From Andrena cerasifolii (Eukaryota; Arthropoda; Insecta; Hymenoptera; Andrenidae): a DNA stretch of 64,000 bases. A program made the translations under genes and the position numbers. Each line of letters begins with the position of its first letter. Position 1 is the stretch's first letter. Below the pieces are notes generated by a model that saw only the letters and a program-made list of their open reading frames with translations, ran no database searches and was not told the origin of the DNA. This document shows positions 1-11,748 of this stretch, piece after piece. Location: the NCBI RefSeq assembly GCF_050908995.1, contig NC_135123.1, positions 11,160,001-11,224,000 on the forward strand, read 5' to 3'.

Positions 1-40
1 ACAGGCAAGGAGCGGCGCGAGTAACCGTTTTCCCTCGCAG

Positions 41-96
41 GATGGCTGGGATAAGGAATTCCAGTTGGCGAATATTCAACGCGAATCACGCTCACG
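41..96 (+). other. Candidate internal exon (unassigned)
   Basis: A 56-nt block is bounded by a pyrimidine-containing acceptor (tttccctcgcag, ending at 40) and a consensus donor (GTGAGT, starting at 97). Two of its three forward frames are open. One contains an ATG at position 42. The block is too short to identify a protein family and could equally be a non-coding leader exon or a chance pairing of splice-like sites. No partner exon is visible inside the window. Confidence 0.25.
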
Positions 97-3000
97 GTGA
101 GTATCGAGCTTGCACCTGGACCAGTTTTCTGCCGCAGTGCTGTCGCTGAATCCATGTGCCCCCTTTCTCTTCCCAGCCTGTCCCTTCTCTATCGCTCTCC
201 GCGCCTCTCTCTCTCTCCGTCCCTCCCCTGCGTTTGCATTTTTTTCATCAAAACGTTTCGGTCGACGGACAGGTATAGCCACTGGAACGGATGCATTTTA
301 AATCTTGGCACGCGATGAAAATTCAGAGGGCCACGAATGGTATAAACAGTCCCTGTAGCGGGAAAGACGACGATAACTACAAGCCCTCCCCCCTCTCCTG
401 GCGCTCCCTTTTGTTTATTCATCACCTGTTGGAAGCACGAGGACCTCAACTACCCATAGGCATCGTCAAATGCGAGGTGGATCAAGGACATCAGAGGAGA
501 GTTTCGAGTGTATCGGAGAGAGCTTCGGGATAGGTACCACAGCTTCCTCGTCTCTTCAGTGGGTATTAAAAAAGCCTCCTTAAAATTATGTAGGAGAAAA
601 AACGATCCTCGGGTGACGGGACTCGAACCCAAGATCTGCGGGGATCCTCCAGATTACTGGGCAGCCGCGTTACCAATTCCCCCAACGCCGACTCCTCGAT
701 ATTATTACTCCTTTCCGCACTCTACGAATAACCAAACTAACGGTGCGCCATCTATGTGCCAATCGCACCATAAGCCGTTCCCAAATGCCTACAATTATGC
801 GAGCAGGGGACAGTCGTAGGAAACCAAACATCTCGCGTTACTTTTCCCTTTCCCTTTCATACGAAGCAGCCTGATGACTGTCTGCAGCCAACGTTCGCCA
901 AGTGGAAGACGAAGCCAGGTAAAAAAGCATCGATCCAGGCTGTCCACCCGCGAGATCCAAGCGCGTACGCGTTAGACGCCGGATAGCCGAGATCGGGGGA
1001 GGGGCGAGGAGTGAACGAACTCGGGGGTCCTTGGGACGAGCCGCTACGAGCCGAACGATGTGTCTGTAAACTCCGCCGTGTGCCCCTGACTCGACAATTA
1101 GGCCAATGCCTTTAGGAACCGATGACCCGTCGAAAAGTCGTTCGTATTTGTCCGCCGGGCCCACTGCTAACGCGACGCGGTGGGAGAAAATCGTACGACA
1201 CAATCGACCGACTTCCTCTAGGCTCGTCCAGCGGATCAATCGAGCGGGACTCTGGTAATTCCAGCGGCGTTTACGAAAGCTTTTGCGAGTGGCGATCCTT
1301 TGAAATTTCAGACAGCCGATCGGTGGGAAGAGTTTGCGAGTAATCATTGTCCAGGGCCGCTTGTTTCATTAAGAAGATGAAATTTTTGATGGCTCGCGAA
1401 GCTGCGCGGGTTACCAAGCTGCGCGCACAGGCGAATTTCTCGATCCCAGCGCGACAGAACGTACGGTTGATGAGGAGCTTTAGCTGTGGGGGCCCTTAGA
1501 TATTCATGAAAACGGAGCTCCCTAGCGTGGAACTCGCGCGACCGAGATACAACCCGCGGTGACTCGGGCGAGATTTCGCCTATCCTTCCTCGAGGAAGCT
1601 ATAGAGCATCGTTCCCATTATTCTTAACGTTCTTCGACTCCGGGAGAACCTCGAATTGTTAATAACGCGCCTCGAATTCGTTCACACGGGGAGCCTGCTC
1701 CAGAGAAAGTCAGAGAAAGGAGGACTTTGTAACGTTCGTATGAATAGATATCGAAAACAGCTGTTCTAACTTTCCAGCTGCAATTTCAACAGGTATAAGC
1801 TGGGCTCGCTGCAAATGAGACCTAAACTTAATTATATCTGCTCTTATCACCCGCATGACCCAAGCTTCCGAGGGGGGCAAGCAATCGTGACGTTTACTGT
1901 GACGCGCTGATTTATCTAGCCGACGTTTCCAGCAGGAAATTCGTTCCCCCCCCCCCCAGGGGCCTGAAAAACACGGTCCTGCGGCAGCCAGGTGAGCCAG
2001 CCACTGCCAAACACGATATTGTCCCCGCAAACATTTATGTGCTGTGAAACAGGTGCGAGTCGTGCTCTCCGTGGCGCAATATGCGAACCGACGCGCACCA
2101 CCGATGACGGACAAGTGCTTCGGAGATAGTACAACAAAAAAAAAACGAGCAAAATCCCTCGACTGGTCTAGACAGGTGATGATTTTTTCATCATCGCTCT
2201 TCAATCTTGCCTATACGCTCGATCGACTCGCTTGTACGCGATCACTCGCACGCGAATCGCTGCGGAGATTCGCACCGAGCGACGAATCGTCGCCGTCGAA
2301 ACCGCTGCGGAGGATAATTCGTCGCAACAGCATTCTTTGTACACCAAGGTTTCGAACGATATCAATCTGTCGACCAGAAGGCGAAGGATACTTCGCGATG
2401 GATGGCGGTGGAAGTTTCCTCGAGGAAGCCTTGATTTCGATTATAAATCGAATGGACTCCCAGCAGTATTTTCTTCGACGACGTAACAGCGAACACCTCG
2501 ATCCTCCAGAACGCACGGGCGAATTTAAAAGTCAATTAACCAGCGACGCGCGTTCAAAGCGCGCCAGGAATATTTGTAACTAGTGCGCTGCGCGCGCACT
2601 ACTAATTCCCATCGACCAATGTAACTAGACGCCAATGCCTGCAGATTTGTACACCGAGCGTGTTCGATGTCTTCTTCGCCTATACTAGCCTACCGAAGAG
2701 CGACCGGGGATCTCGGTCGATAAAAGATTCTACTCCCTTCGGCCCTAAATCTGCATCGCAGCGCCAGAATGTGCTGGTTTCCGACGAAGTTTCCTCCGCA
2801 TCTCGTTGGAAACGTAGCGCGGTCCCTTTCACTTTTCCTTTCCATCGGACTTTCTTACTTTCTTTCGGCGTATTAATTTACAATTCGAGCACACCGCGCG
2901 CGCGCATCCAAGTGCGCATTGGGAAACAGAAGAATAATAGGCTGACACTTACGTCAGAGTGGACAGTGACGTAGAACGGTGGGCAGCCAGCGCCAACGTC

Positions 3001-4123
3001 GAGGTCCGCAAGCGCGCTGTTATTTTTCCACGGTGGGTATTAAGAAATCACAATGAGGCCCGCGGTCGCAGGCGTTCGTGCGGCCGGGAAAAGGGCCGAC
3101 GAATTCGAAAGGCCGGCCGAGGGAGCAGCTGTTCGATAAAAAGGACCTTCGGACAGTGGACGGCCGTCACGCGGCTTGCGCCTGGTTGCGGAGCGTTCGA
3201 TACTAATTTTCGAAATGCTCGTTCGCGCACCGGTACTTCGGGTACATCGGGCGCGTCACGCGAGCGAGAAGAATGGGAATAGCGCGAGCACGGCAACGCT
3301 CGTCACGGACGGCTATAATTGCGCGCCGTTTGCCATCTTTGGTGTACGGAGATAAAGCGCGGACCTCGGCCCTGGCTACCGTATGCCACTGCTGCGGAGC
3401 CGATGAATAAAGTCGTATAGTCGAGGCGGCTGTGTTAGCTGCGTATAACGGAACTATTAACGCGGTCCAATATTCTTTTAATAGACCGGACTCGGTTGGT
3501 AAGTGACACGCGTTTAAAATTACCACGAAGACCGCCCCTTAAGCCGTGCGCGAGAAAACAAAAACGTCGGTAACGCGTGAGTTACAATACGCCGTGGCGC
3601 AGGTCAGGTCTTATCCTCTGTGGCCACTCGGTCGGTGTGCCCCCCCCCCCGAGGAGGCGTCGTGTTTCTGTAATGTTTACTTGCCTCAACGATGTCGCGA
3701 TTCGATAAGATACGAGACCCTTTCAGGGACAACGAGGTGAGCCGACTACGCTCTGCAACGTTTACTTTCTACATCGCCGTCCCGAGGCTTTAATCACTCC
3801 CATTACGAGCGCTTATGATAGCAAACGATTGACTGCCGCGATCCAGAGTGCTCTATGACCGAGTGGCTTGGATATCTGACCCGGTATAGAGGACGGAATA
3901 ATGTGCAGCGGATAATCTTCGTAGTCGCGTCAAGAGTTTCGGTGCACCCAGTATACTCGGACAACGAAACTAATATGTTGGGGAGGGTGAACGGGGCCGT
4001 TCGCCTCCCGACACAGGTTTCACCAGGTGCGCAGCGCTCTCGCGTCTACGCCACTGTCCCCGACGCGGGCCAGAGCCCGAGAGCATGCATAGAGACGAAA
4101 AATTGCGAAGGTCGTGCACTCAC
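97..4123. other. Gene-poor stretch, probably intron of the minus-strand gene
   Basis: Apart from the SINE near 0.6 kb, I see no supported gene here. The sequence is GC- and CpG-rich, so long open frames occur in several frames (for example 838-1347 on the minus strand) without a recognisable domain. Short poly-C runs occur near 1948-1958 and 3642-3651. Because the first coding exon of the minus-strand gene ends at 4124 with a donor, this stretch is most simply part of that gene's first coding intron. Confidence 0.4.
585..727 (-). repeat. tRNA-derived SINE-like repeat, copy 1
   Basis: Read on the minus strand, this block carries a perfect internal box B (GGTTCGAGTCC, at 619-629) and a box-A-like segment (TTGGGGGAATTGGTAAC) at tRNA-like spacing. 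The same arrangement, with matching flanks (GTAGAGT-CGGAA at one end and GGATCGTTTTTTC at the other), recurs on the plus strand at 40054-40175, so this is a dispersed family. A T-arm can be drawn but no acceptor stem closes, so it is not a working tRNA gene. Further leading sequence beyond 727 resembles a fragment at about 39578-39605. SINE is an inference; another Pol III-derived repeat is possible. Confidence 0.55.
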
Positions 4124-4199
4124 CCTCGAGCAGGTGCCAGTCCTCGTCGAGAGAAGCCAGGGCCTGCGCCTGGTTGGCTTGTTGCTCGAAGTCCAGCAT
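4124..4199 (-). CDS. First coding exon of an unrecognised minus-strand gene
   Basis: Reading the minus strand from the ATG at 4199-4197, 25 codons plus one base (MLDFEQQANQAQALASLDED, then W-H-L-L-E) run into a strong donor (GAGG followed by GTGAGTGC). An in-frame stop lies upstream of the ATG, and no nearer upstream ATG keeps the frame, so this start is the natural one. Codon choice (CTG, GAC, GAG, CAG, GCC) is typical of coding sequence, unlike the surroundings. The exon ends in phase 1. The peptide is hydrophilic and Gln/Asp/Glu-rich, with no signal peptide or membrane segment. I do not recognise the family. The rest of the gene must lie leftward, and no second exon can be assigned inside 1-4123. 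The call rests on splice-site quality and codon use. Confidence 0.6.
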
Positions 4200-4620
4200 C
4201 TTTGCCCGCCGTCTGTTCCAGGCTCCCTCCTTCCGTCGATCTAGTCCCGTCCGCTGGCCAAATATCTTGTCACTTCACCTTCAACGAAACTGTCACACGA
4301 TGCCGCGTTACTGCTTCGAACGAGGGAAACTGTGCACCGAGCGGGCGCCGATCGGCCACGGAAACGAACGAGCGACTCGCGTCTGTTTTACCGTGAACGC
4401 GAGCGAGCGCGCGGAATCCTCCCGAGCGACAATTGAAAACTGGTATATCAAAGACAGACTTTCCCCTCGAAGAAACGCTTGCTCGGATTATCTCGAACGT
4501 CCTTTCGTCGCGAGCATAAGAAAGAGAAGAGTGGGAGCGGGAGCAAGAAAGACAGAGAGAGAGAGAACGAAATAGCGAGAGAGAGAGAGAGAGGGGAGGG
4601 GAGTTCGAGCGGTGAGAGCA
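4200..4620 (-). promoter_or_regulatory. Leader/promoter side of the minus-strand gene, with GAGA tracts
   Basis: This stretch lies immediately 5' of the ATG at 4199 on the minus strand. It contains purine GA tracts at 4553-4566 and 4577-4594, which read as CT on the gene's own strand. GA/CT tracts are known binding sites for GAGA factor near insect promoters. No TATA box or initiator can be fixed by eye, so the transcription start is not placed. Confidence 0.35.
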
Positions 4621-7600
4621 AGACAGCGTGGTCTCTCTTTCGCGATCGGCGAACTCTTTCTTTCCGTTTGAAACTCTGCTCTCTGTTTACATCGGTGTAT
4701 CTGATTGGCCTGGTCGGCGGTTCCCCTTCGCCGGCAGTCGGCGCGAGCGTCTCGATCCTCTCTCGTTTTTTTTTTCTTTTAAAAACCTCTTAGGGGAATG
4801 GGAGAAGGTCGGGGATTATTATCCAAATTCCGTGAACAACGCGCGCGTTGTGTATCCCTATTTTTGTGGGGGCCCCGCGTTACCGGAGAGTGTGGTCGCG
4901 TGTTGTCGCGCAGACAAAGTGAGAAAGCTACGATGCGAGCGGACCCGCTCGCGTGCATACGTGGCGGTACTCGAACCGCGACTGATTTCCCCTATCACTC
5001 CGTGGTGCTCAGCTGCCACCCACTAGCCTCCCCCCACCCGCTCAACGGCTGCCGCCTCTCCCACCCCCGCGCGCCAAGCTTGCTCGTTCCAAGCAACGGT
5101 AGAACGTCTAACCCTCCCCTCGCCAGCCATCCACACCCCTTTCACTCTATCTGTGCTTTCTCCGTCTCTGTCTTCCTTCATCGCAATGTGCTCGCGCGCC
5201 TTCTCCCTCTCACTATCCCTGTCTCTCTCCTTCCACCGGTGTACAGGGTGCGGCGAAAGTCGTGCCGCGAGAACAAAGGTGAGCCTACCGAGGAAAAAAC
5301 GAGTCTTCGATTTTGAGACAGATGAAAATAGGTCGAGAAACGCGCACACATCGTCAAGGTTGAGATAAAGGTTGTTTGAACGTTCGTAATGGTTTTCGCG
5401 CGATATCCGTAGTAGGGTCGTCTGTTTGACCCTGTACTCTCAACGCTGACGACCTGCTCAACATGTCACTCAAACGTGCACGGGGGTCTGCGCCGGTCGA
5501 TATGAAATCTATATTTATTGGTATTTACAGAGGATGTTCAAAACAGACTGTTTGGGAGCAACCTGTGTACCGTTCGCGTGTGGTGGATACCAATAGGGTC
5601 GAAAAGATCAATGAATTTTAATTTTTAGTAGAAAGTTACCAACAGAGAACTGTGCCGAGTCTTTACCCTACTCATTGTAACCTCAATATTATAATATTCA
5701 CCTTCTTGTTCGTAACGCGCCACGAAAAACCGTATTCAGTTGCATAATTTTCAAAGATGAGCGCGCAACACATTCGCGTTGAGCAAGCAATAGTGGAGGT
5801 TAGGTCAGCGGATACTCCGGCCGCGTCCGCGAAGAGTATTGGTCTCATCGCCGAGCGTATACGAGCCTCTTCGTCTCTCGTCTCTCTCTCTCTCTCTCTC
5901 GTACTTTGTAGTCTGCGACCGTTAATGCAGAGAGAACTCCGCGAGGCACTCGTGAATCCTCTTCCACTCTCTATTTCAGTTCCTCTTTCGTACTCCCGCC
6001 TTCTTTCCCGCTCTATTTCGCTGCTCGTCTCGCTCTACCCACGCGTCCTCGCACTCTGCTCCCCCTCCCGGTGCCGATCCGCTGTCCCGTTCCCACCGCC
6101 GCGATTCCCGTGCCTCCATCCTCCGTGAGAAGGTTCCATCGTGGCTCCTCGTATACATATACACTTCGGGTTATGGCTAGCCCGGGTTACCGGTAACCGG
6201 CCGGTAAACGCAAAGTTATGCGTCTCCCGGTTTTAACCCGCTACTTTTTAGCGTGGTTCCTGGGAAACGAGACAGATGTAACAGATTCTGTCTTCTGACC
6301 GATATCGTCCAGCACCCGAGCACAGCTGCCGTAGCTGAATTTATTGCTTGACCACCTCTCCTAGCCGTTTGGTGCGACCTTCCAACCAAATTACTAACCG
6401 TATTTCTTACGCTATTCTCCAAGCGCGTGTTCATCGGATTCCTGCGCTGCAAACAGAACGAAATTGCCGATATAGTGCAGGCGACATGCGTGAATCTTGT
6501 CACGAGTCACCTCCGTGATGTAATCTCGTCACGGAATATGAATCGAGAGGATTGAAAGGATCGAAAGGTTCCCTGTAGAGGTATCGGGAACGCTCTCCAC
6601 GAAAACGATTGGTATGTCGTGGACACGTCGCGTTCAGGATTGCCTGGCATAATTTGATGCGTCACGTAAATTTATAATAGTTTCGTGACTATTATGAGCC
6701 ATGGTAAGTAAGGGTTAAGGTCGCGCGCGAACCGTAGCTTCTGGAACGCGTGTCGCGTGCTCCTAGCATACGGCCCTGATGGCTCGCGCGCCTCGTCATT
6801 TGTCCTCGCCCCCCCGCAGCACCCTTGCCCACCGGAGGATACCATCCGCCGCTCACCAAGCCACTCGATCTACTCCCCCCACCCCTTTCGCGCCACTCTC
6901 CTCTCTCTCTTCAACCGCCTGATGCGTCGCGTGGCATTCTCTCCCTTCTACTTCTCTATTCCTCCCCGCCGCGCTCACGCTACCTATCTCCCTCTTCGCG
7001 CTCGCCAATTCCTCTGTCCTCCTCCCCGCGTTATACGGTTGCGTCTCTCTCTCTCCGCCCAACGGGCCAGCCGTCGGTCTATCTCTCTTCTGCATTGTTT
7101 TCTCCGACTGCATCTGCCGCCGTTATTTTTATTCCTATTTTTTCGGTATTGTTTCGATTACGCGCGCGGATCGTTTTCGATAGTTTTACACGGTCACGAG
7201 ATTCATCCGTGTAATCGTGACCAGGCAATGCGTGACCCGCGTAAACAGTAGACGTGGATTATTTTTTTGGCAACGCTCGACCATCGAGAAAGTCGAAACA
7301 GGGGAATCGGGATGTACAACGGGCGATTTCACTTTACATTCTACTTAACCTCGATTATTCTATCTTCCCTCGGCCTTTAAATTCATCAGTGCCGGATAGA
7401 AAAAGTGTTGGAGTTTTTATCGCTCTTATCGCGGATTCGATACAGGCGCCGTAATAAACGTCTGCGTGATAATTCTTTTTTTTTTTTGCTTGTTCCCGGT
7501 GGAGACTCGCGCACGTTCGCTTCGTACGCGCTAGAACGGCCGACCGGTCTGTCTTTTTCTGTTTCGTTCCCCGTTCGACCTCGAGAGGAATCGGCGTAAG

Positions 7601-9395
7601 GTTTCTCCCTCTTCGTCGCGCGTGCCATGATACGGACATTCGCGTTCCTCGTCCACGAACCGTCTCTTCCTCGTCGCGTGCACGGCGAGCGCGCTCCTTC
7701 TCGCTCCAGCGTTTTGTTCTTCGTCGCAGATGCTCGCCAGTGCCGACAACCTCCTCCACCCGAGACCACCGAGCCGCGAGGATAATCGAGACGAGCTGAC
7801 GAGCACCGAAATCATTCTCCTATCGCCAACGCGGATTGCGAAACCTTTCTCGCACAACTGCGCGTATTTCTTAATTACATTCCAGCCATTCTCTGCGCTT
7901 GGCAACGAAAATTTTCTTCACTGATTTCGGCTCGTCACTTCCTCGTCGACTTGTCCCCATTCGACCACTGGTTAGCCTTGCCGCGTATTCCGAAACACGT
8001 ATTACGTAGCGGCGAAGAAAGAAGGGCCTATCGTTCTTAATTCTAAGTCCTACTTTCCTCGTAACAACGTGGCCATTTTGCGCGACGTTTGTTTACGAGA
8101 GAAGTTCCGCGGCCAGGCGCGTTGTGGAGCCGGCGTAATTTTTGCGCGTGGCAATATTTTCGGGTAACCGAATAAAGGTACGCGGCTGGAGTTTTGGTAT
8201 ATACCCGGCCACTCGGGGAGTTTCGAGTTTCCTGTGAACAGGAAACCGTATCATTTAGCGTCACCGTCCCACGAGTGAAAATGCATTAACTGGCAGTGGC
8301 GGCCAACATTGCGGCAAAGTGAAACCCCTCGTCACGGTATAGTCACGTTAAAGCGAGACCGAGTAAAATAGTGTAACAATCGCGGACCGAACCTGGTAAT
8401 CCCGCTGACGTTTCCTTTCCCGCTCGTCCCTTATTCCCTTTGCGACCGCGCCGGCCTTCGTGAATCCCTCAGAATTCTTGCTCCTCTCTGTGGCGCGCGA
8501 GAGGAAAGCAACCCGAACGCAAGGACGTATTACACGATCGCCCGTAATTATTGCGCGTGTCGAATGCTTCTTTGTAACCACTCTGCCTTACCGGCCGAGC
8601 GGGCGCACATGCACACTTGCACGCTCATGTTCTAATCCTGGCCTTCTACTTACGCCACCGTAATATGACGTCACGCGCGAGAACAAAGAGCTTCGTTTAC
8701 GCGAGGGCACGGAAAAGTGAAACTATTTCTTTGAACTTCATCGCGTAGGCTCGTAACAAGAACAAGTAACCGTGGATAAATAAGTAGGTCCGCGATATCT
8801 TGCGCAAGAGTGAGAAAACGTACGGCGTCCGTCGGTAGGCCGCCATTTCGTCAGTTGATCGTGAGAATTTCGTCTCGGTGGTCCAGTATCGCGAAACAAA
8901 ATAGCGGCGCGTCTAATTAAGATGGCGTCACTAGTTCGCCTCGTGAATCTGCCCCGCTCGTGCTTTCTCTCTCTACCAACCGCGTATACGCATACTTTCA
9001 TCCGTCGAACGTGTCGAATAAAAGAATTACCCGTTATTCATACGCTGAATTTCAGCTCGTCGGATCGCCGGTGAAAGCGAATTCCCGCGATTCCACTCGA
9101 GAGCATGTGTATTTTTTCCTGTTTTTTTTTTTTTTTATTTAAACGCATTTGTACCTGTTGCTATTTTCGTGCGTCCATCCCCGACCTACGCAAGGACTTC
9201 ACCCGTGAAGCTGTGCGCGGCGCCTCCGCACAGGTCGAACTTTAAAATCTCGTGGGCGTTCTCACGACAGTCCGCGACGCGAGTTTCCATGGCGATCGGG
9301 TCGCTGTGACCATGATTCCGCCGTGACGTCACGAGGTTTCGAAAAGGACAACCACGTGCACCGCGAACGCGTCTAACGAGTTTTCCTCGCGGTAA

Positions 9396-9440
<45 letters not shown>

Positions 9441-10714
9441 CGTCACGAAAAACTGACGCTCTTTCCGCTGTAGTGGGGATGCGTTTAAAATCAAAAATAC
9501 TTCGCGATTCACGATGTGTGTATGTAAACAGAAATGGGCCGGGAGTGGAGGTTAGCGAGACGTAAACAACATCGATTATCGCGACTCGCGGGCTTGAAGG
9601 TAAATAATCCATACAGAATTAAATGACTTCGATCAGTTCTATATCTTGCATTGAGGTTGTATATACATTATTCTACAATTGATTGCGAATTGTTATCTCG
9701 AGTAACGTTACTTCGAACGTGCCCCTGTTTCGATACCCACACTTCCAATGCGAATTTCTTCGACGTTGGTCCCTTGAAAAAATTTTCTGCGCGTTTTCGG
9801 TCGAGCTGATACCGTATCGACGCAGATAAGATAAGTTTCCAGTATTTATGGATATTCACGTGTGTAATCGCGGAGCGAGAAGGGACTGGACTCGATGTAG
9901 AAACATTTTGTAACAGTATTATTGTTTGGTACGACTCTCTCGGTCGTTTAATGTTACATTGATTTTGGATACTTGACGTGATTATTTAGATTGACGTTTA
10001 GTAGTTATCGGCTGGACGATATGCTCTTAATGTTTATCTGAAAAGTATCGTGGCCAGGATTCGTTGCGTTACGTGTCGACTTGGGAAGTAGGCCACGAAC
10101 GTAGATCGAATTTGAAGTGGCTGTGGTGAAACGCAGTTCACGCGTCGTGTCTTTTAGGAGCACAGAAAAACAGGAACAGCGTATTTATAGGGAGATCGTT
10201 TCAATTTCTAAATTGCATTTTTTTTTTGTATTATATATCCGTTTCCGTTAAACTTGTAAACGCAACGAAATTATCGTTTTACGATGCGAACATTACGATG
10301 CGACGTAGAAAAAAGTAACACGCTCGCTTCTGTCGCCATTAAATTTTAATAATCGTTCTATCGACGATAATATGGTAATTGTGATGTAGCTTGCGTGAGG
10401 ATAATTTGATATAATTCAAAGTAATGTCGTGTTACGTAATCCCGCCGTGTAATAGTTATATAACCGTGCACGCGTAAAGTTTTAATGAGGATATAAATTA
10501 AGCAGTGTTAGGAATAATAGATAAAAAATTTTATGAAACGGGAGAGACATCTATCGCAGTCGTTGGTTCACTAAAGTTTCGATTATTTTGTAGCGTCGAT
10601 TGTGCAGAGGCACTTCGAAATAATGCTGCTCGAAATAGCGATTATCTATGATCGCATTATTTCCGAAATGTAATTTCATTACTTCTGTTTTAACAGGTGA
10701 TTACGAAATGTGGC
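4621..10714. other. Intergenic stretch without a supported gene
   Basis: CT-rich, CpG-rich sequence with many short open frames but no recognisable domain or convincing exon. A possible 31-nt exon near 5248-5278 has a pyrimidine tract and a GTGAGC donor but nothing else. A (TC)n tract lies at about 5881-5900. From about 9600 rightward the sequence becomes more AT-rich. Confidence 0.4.
9401..9438. repeat. (CT)19 microsatellite
   Basis: Nineteen uninterrupted CT dinucleotides. Confidence 0.95.
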
Positions 10715-10722
10715 TATTATCA

Positions 10723-11340
10723 CAGACGAGGTCTAGGATAGACCTATCACCTTGTGGATGTTCGTGTCGCCACCCAAACTGTGTAACCGACCTGTAATTC
10801 GAGGTCCGAATGTAGTGGCATCTGCTCATGAACAGCGTCCAACTCAGCAACTACTCTGAAATGTGTTGAAATGCTGAAAGGTATGTGCGTGCTTGTATAC
10901 GTGTGACTTGTTTAGAGCGAGAGTTTGACAGGGGGGGTAGGCTGCGCCGAGTGCGTTTCCCTTTCGACTCGGATAGCAGGGTGGTAGGAACTGCGCCGTC
11001 CAATACTCGTTTCATGCTTACCCTTCGTCTCTCCTTCTGTCCTGAATTTCTTTTAATCGAGTGATCGCTTGGAAGTTCCCTAGATTCTATATCTAAACCG
11101 AAAGGATCGATGGAACTTTGTTTCCATCCATCTCTTTGGTTTGGTAGGCTAAGGCTTTCATGTACAGGGAGATCGATGGAACTTTGATTCCATCTATCTC
11201 TCTATGTGTCTCAAACGCAGCAACCTCCTCGTGGTCAGACCTGGTAATCGGTAAGAATCGACACTAAAATGGTAAGGGGGACCCCCCAAACTGGTGACAG
11301 AAAAATACATTGGTGATAGGTCTATCCTATACCTCGTCTG
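10723..11340. mobile_element. Non-autonomous hAT-like element upstream of GLRX5
   Basis: A 618-bp element with 29-bp terminal inverted repeats (10723-10751 and 11312-11340) that match at 28 of 29 positions and begin CAGACGAGGT. It is flanked by a near-exact 8-bp target duplication, tattatca (10715-10722) and tgttatca (11341-11348). Ends starting CAG with 8-bp duplications are the hallmark of the hAT superfamily. No transposase frame is present. Inside, a 16-bp segment GATCGATGGAACTTTG occurs at 11105-11120 and again at 11171-11186. The element ends about 280 bp before the first ATG of the GLRX5 leader, so it may sit in or beside its promoter. Confidence 0.8.
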
Positions 11341-11619
11341 TGTTATCATATGCTTATCGATTAACATTACCGTCACATCAGTAAAGTAGAACGCTACCAG
11401 GGTATAACAATTTCATTCACTTTGACTATATAAATCCAGCGATCTATATAAATATTAACCGTTAATAAGGTCCGTAATAGTTACAGAAATTAAAACAAAT
11501 TTCATCTACTAATATTCCCATATTTCGCAGTTCTTTCATTATCAAATTCGAAATGGTTTAATTAAATTCGCCTGCAGAGGACAGCACTCGTATTTGGCGA
11601 AACAGAATAAGAAACCAAC

Positions 11620-11667
11620 ATGGCGTCGTTGCCCCATAACAGTTCACTGCTCTCGATCGATTCGTAA
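11620..11667 (+). promoter_or_regulatory. Short upstream ORF or promoter motif of GLRX5
   Basis: An ATG in the context aacATGGCG opens a 15-codon frame that stops at 11665-11667, about 80 bp before the GLRX5 start. If the transcript begins upstream of 11620, this would be a translated uORF. AACATGGCG is also similar to a start-site element of housekeeping promoters, so the site may instead mark transcription initiation. Confidence 0.4.
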
Positions 11668-11748
11668 ACCGGTTAACCTGCTACGTTGTTTTCCTCTTTC
11701 AAAAAGTTTAAATCTCCAGTGTCAGTTCCTCACACCGGCGCCAGAAAA

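Noticed and set aside
838..1347. 169-codon minus-strand open frame
   Set aside because: GC-rich DNA with few stops; no domain, no splice boundaries tying it to the exon at 4124-4199.
5248..5278. Possible 31-nt plus-strand mini-exon
   Set aside because: The pyrimidine tract and GTGAGC donor are suggestive, but the region is broadly CT-rich and no partner exon exists.
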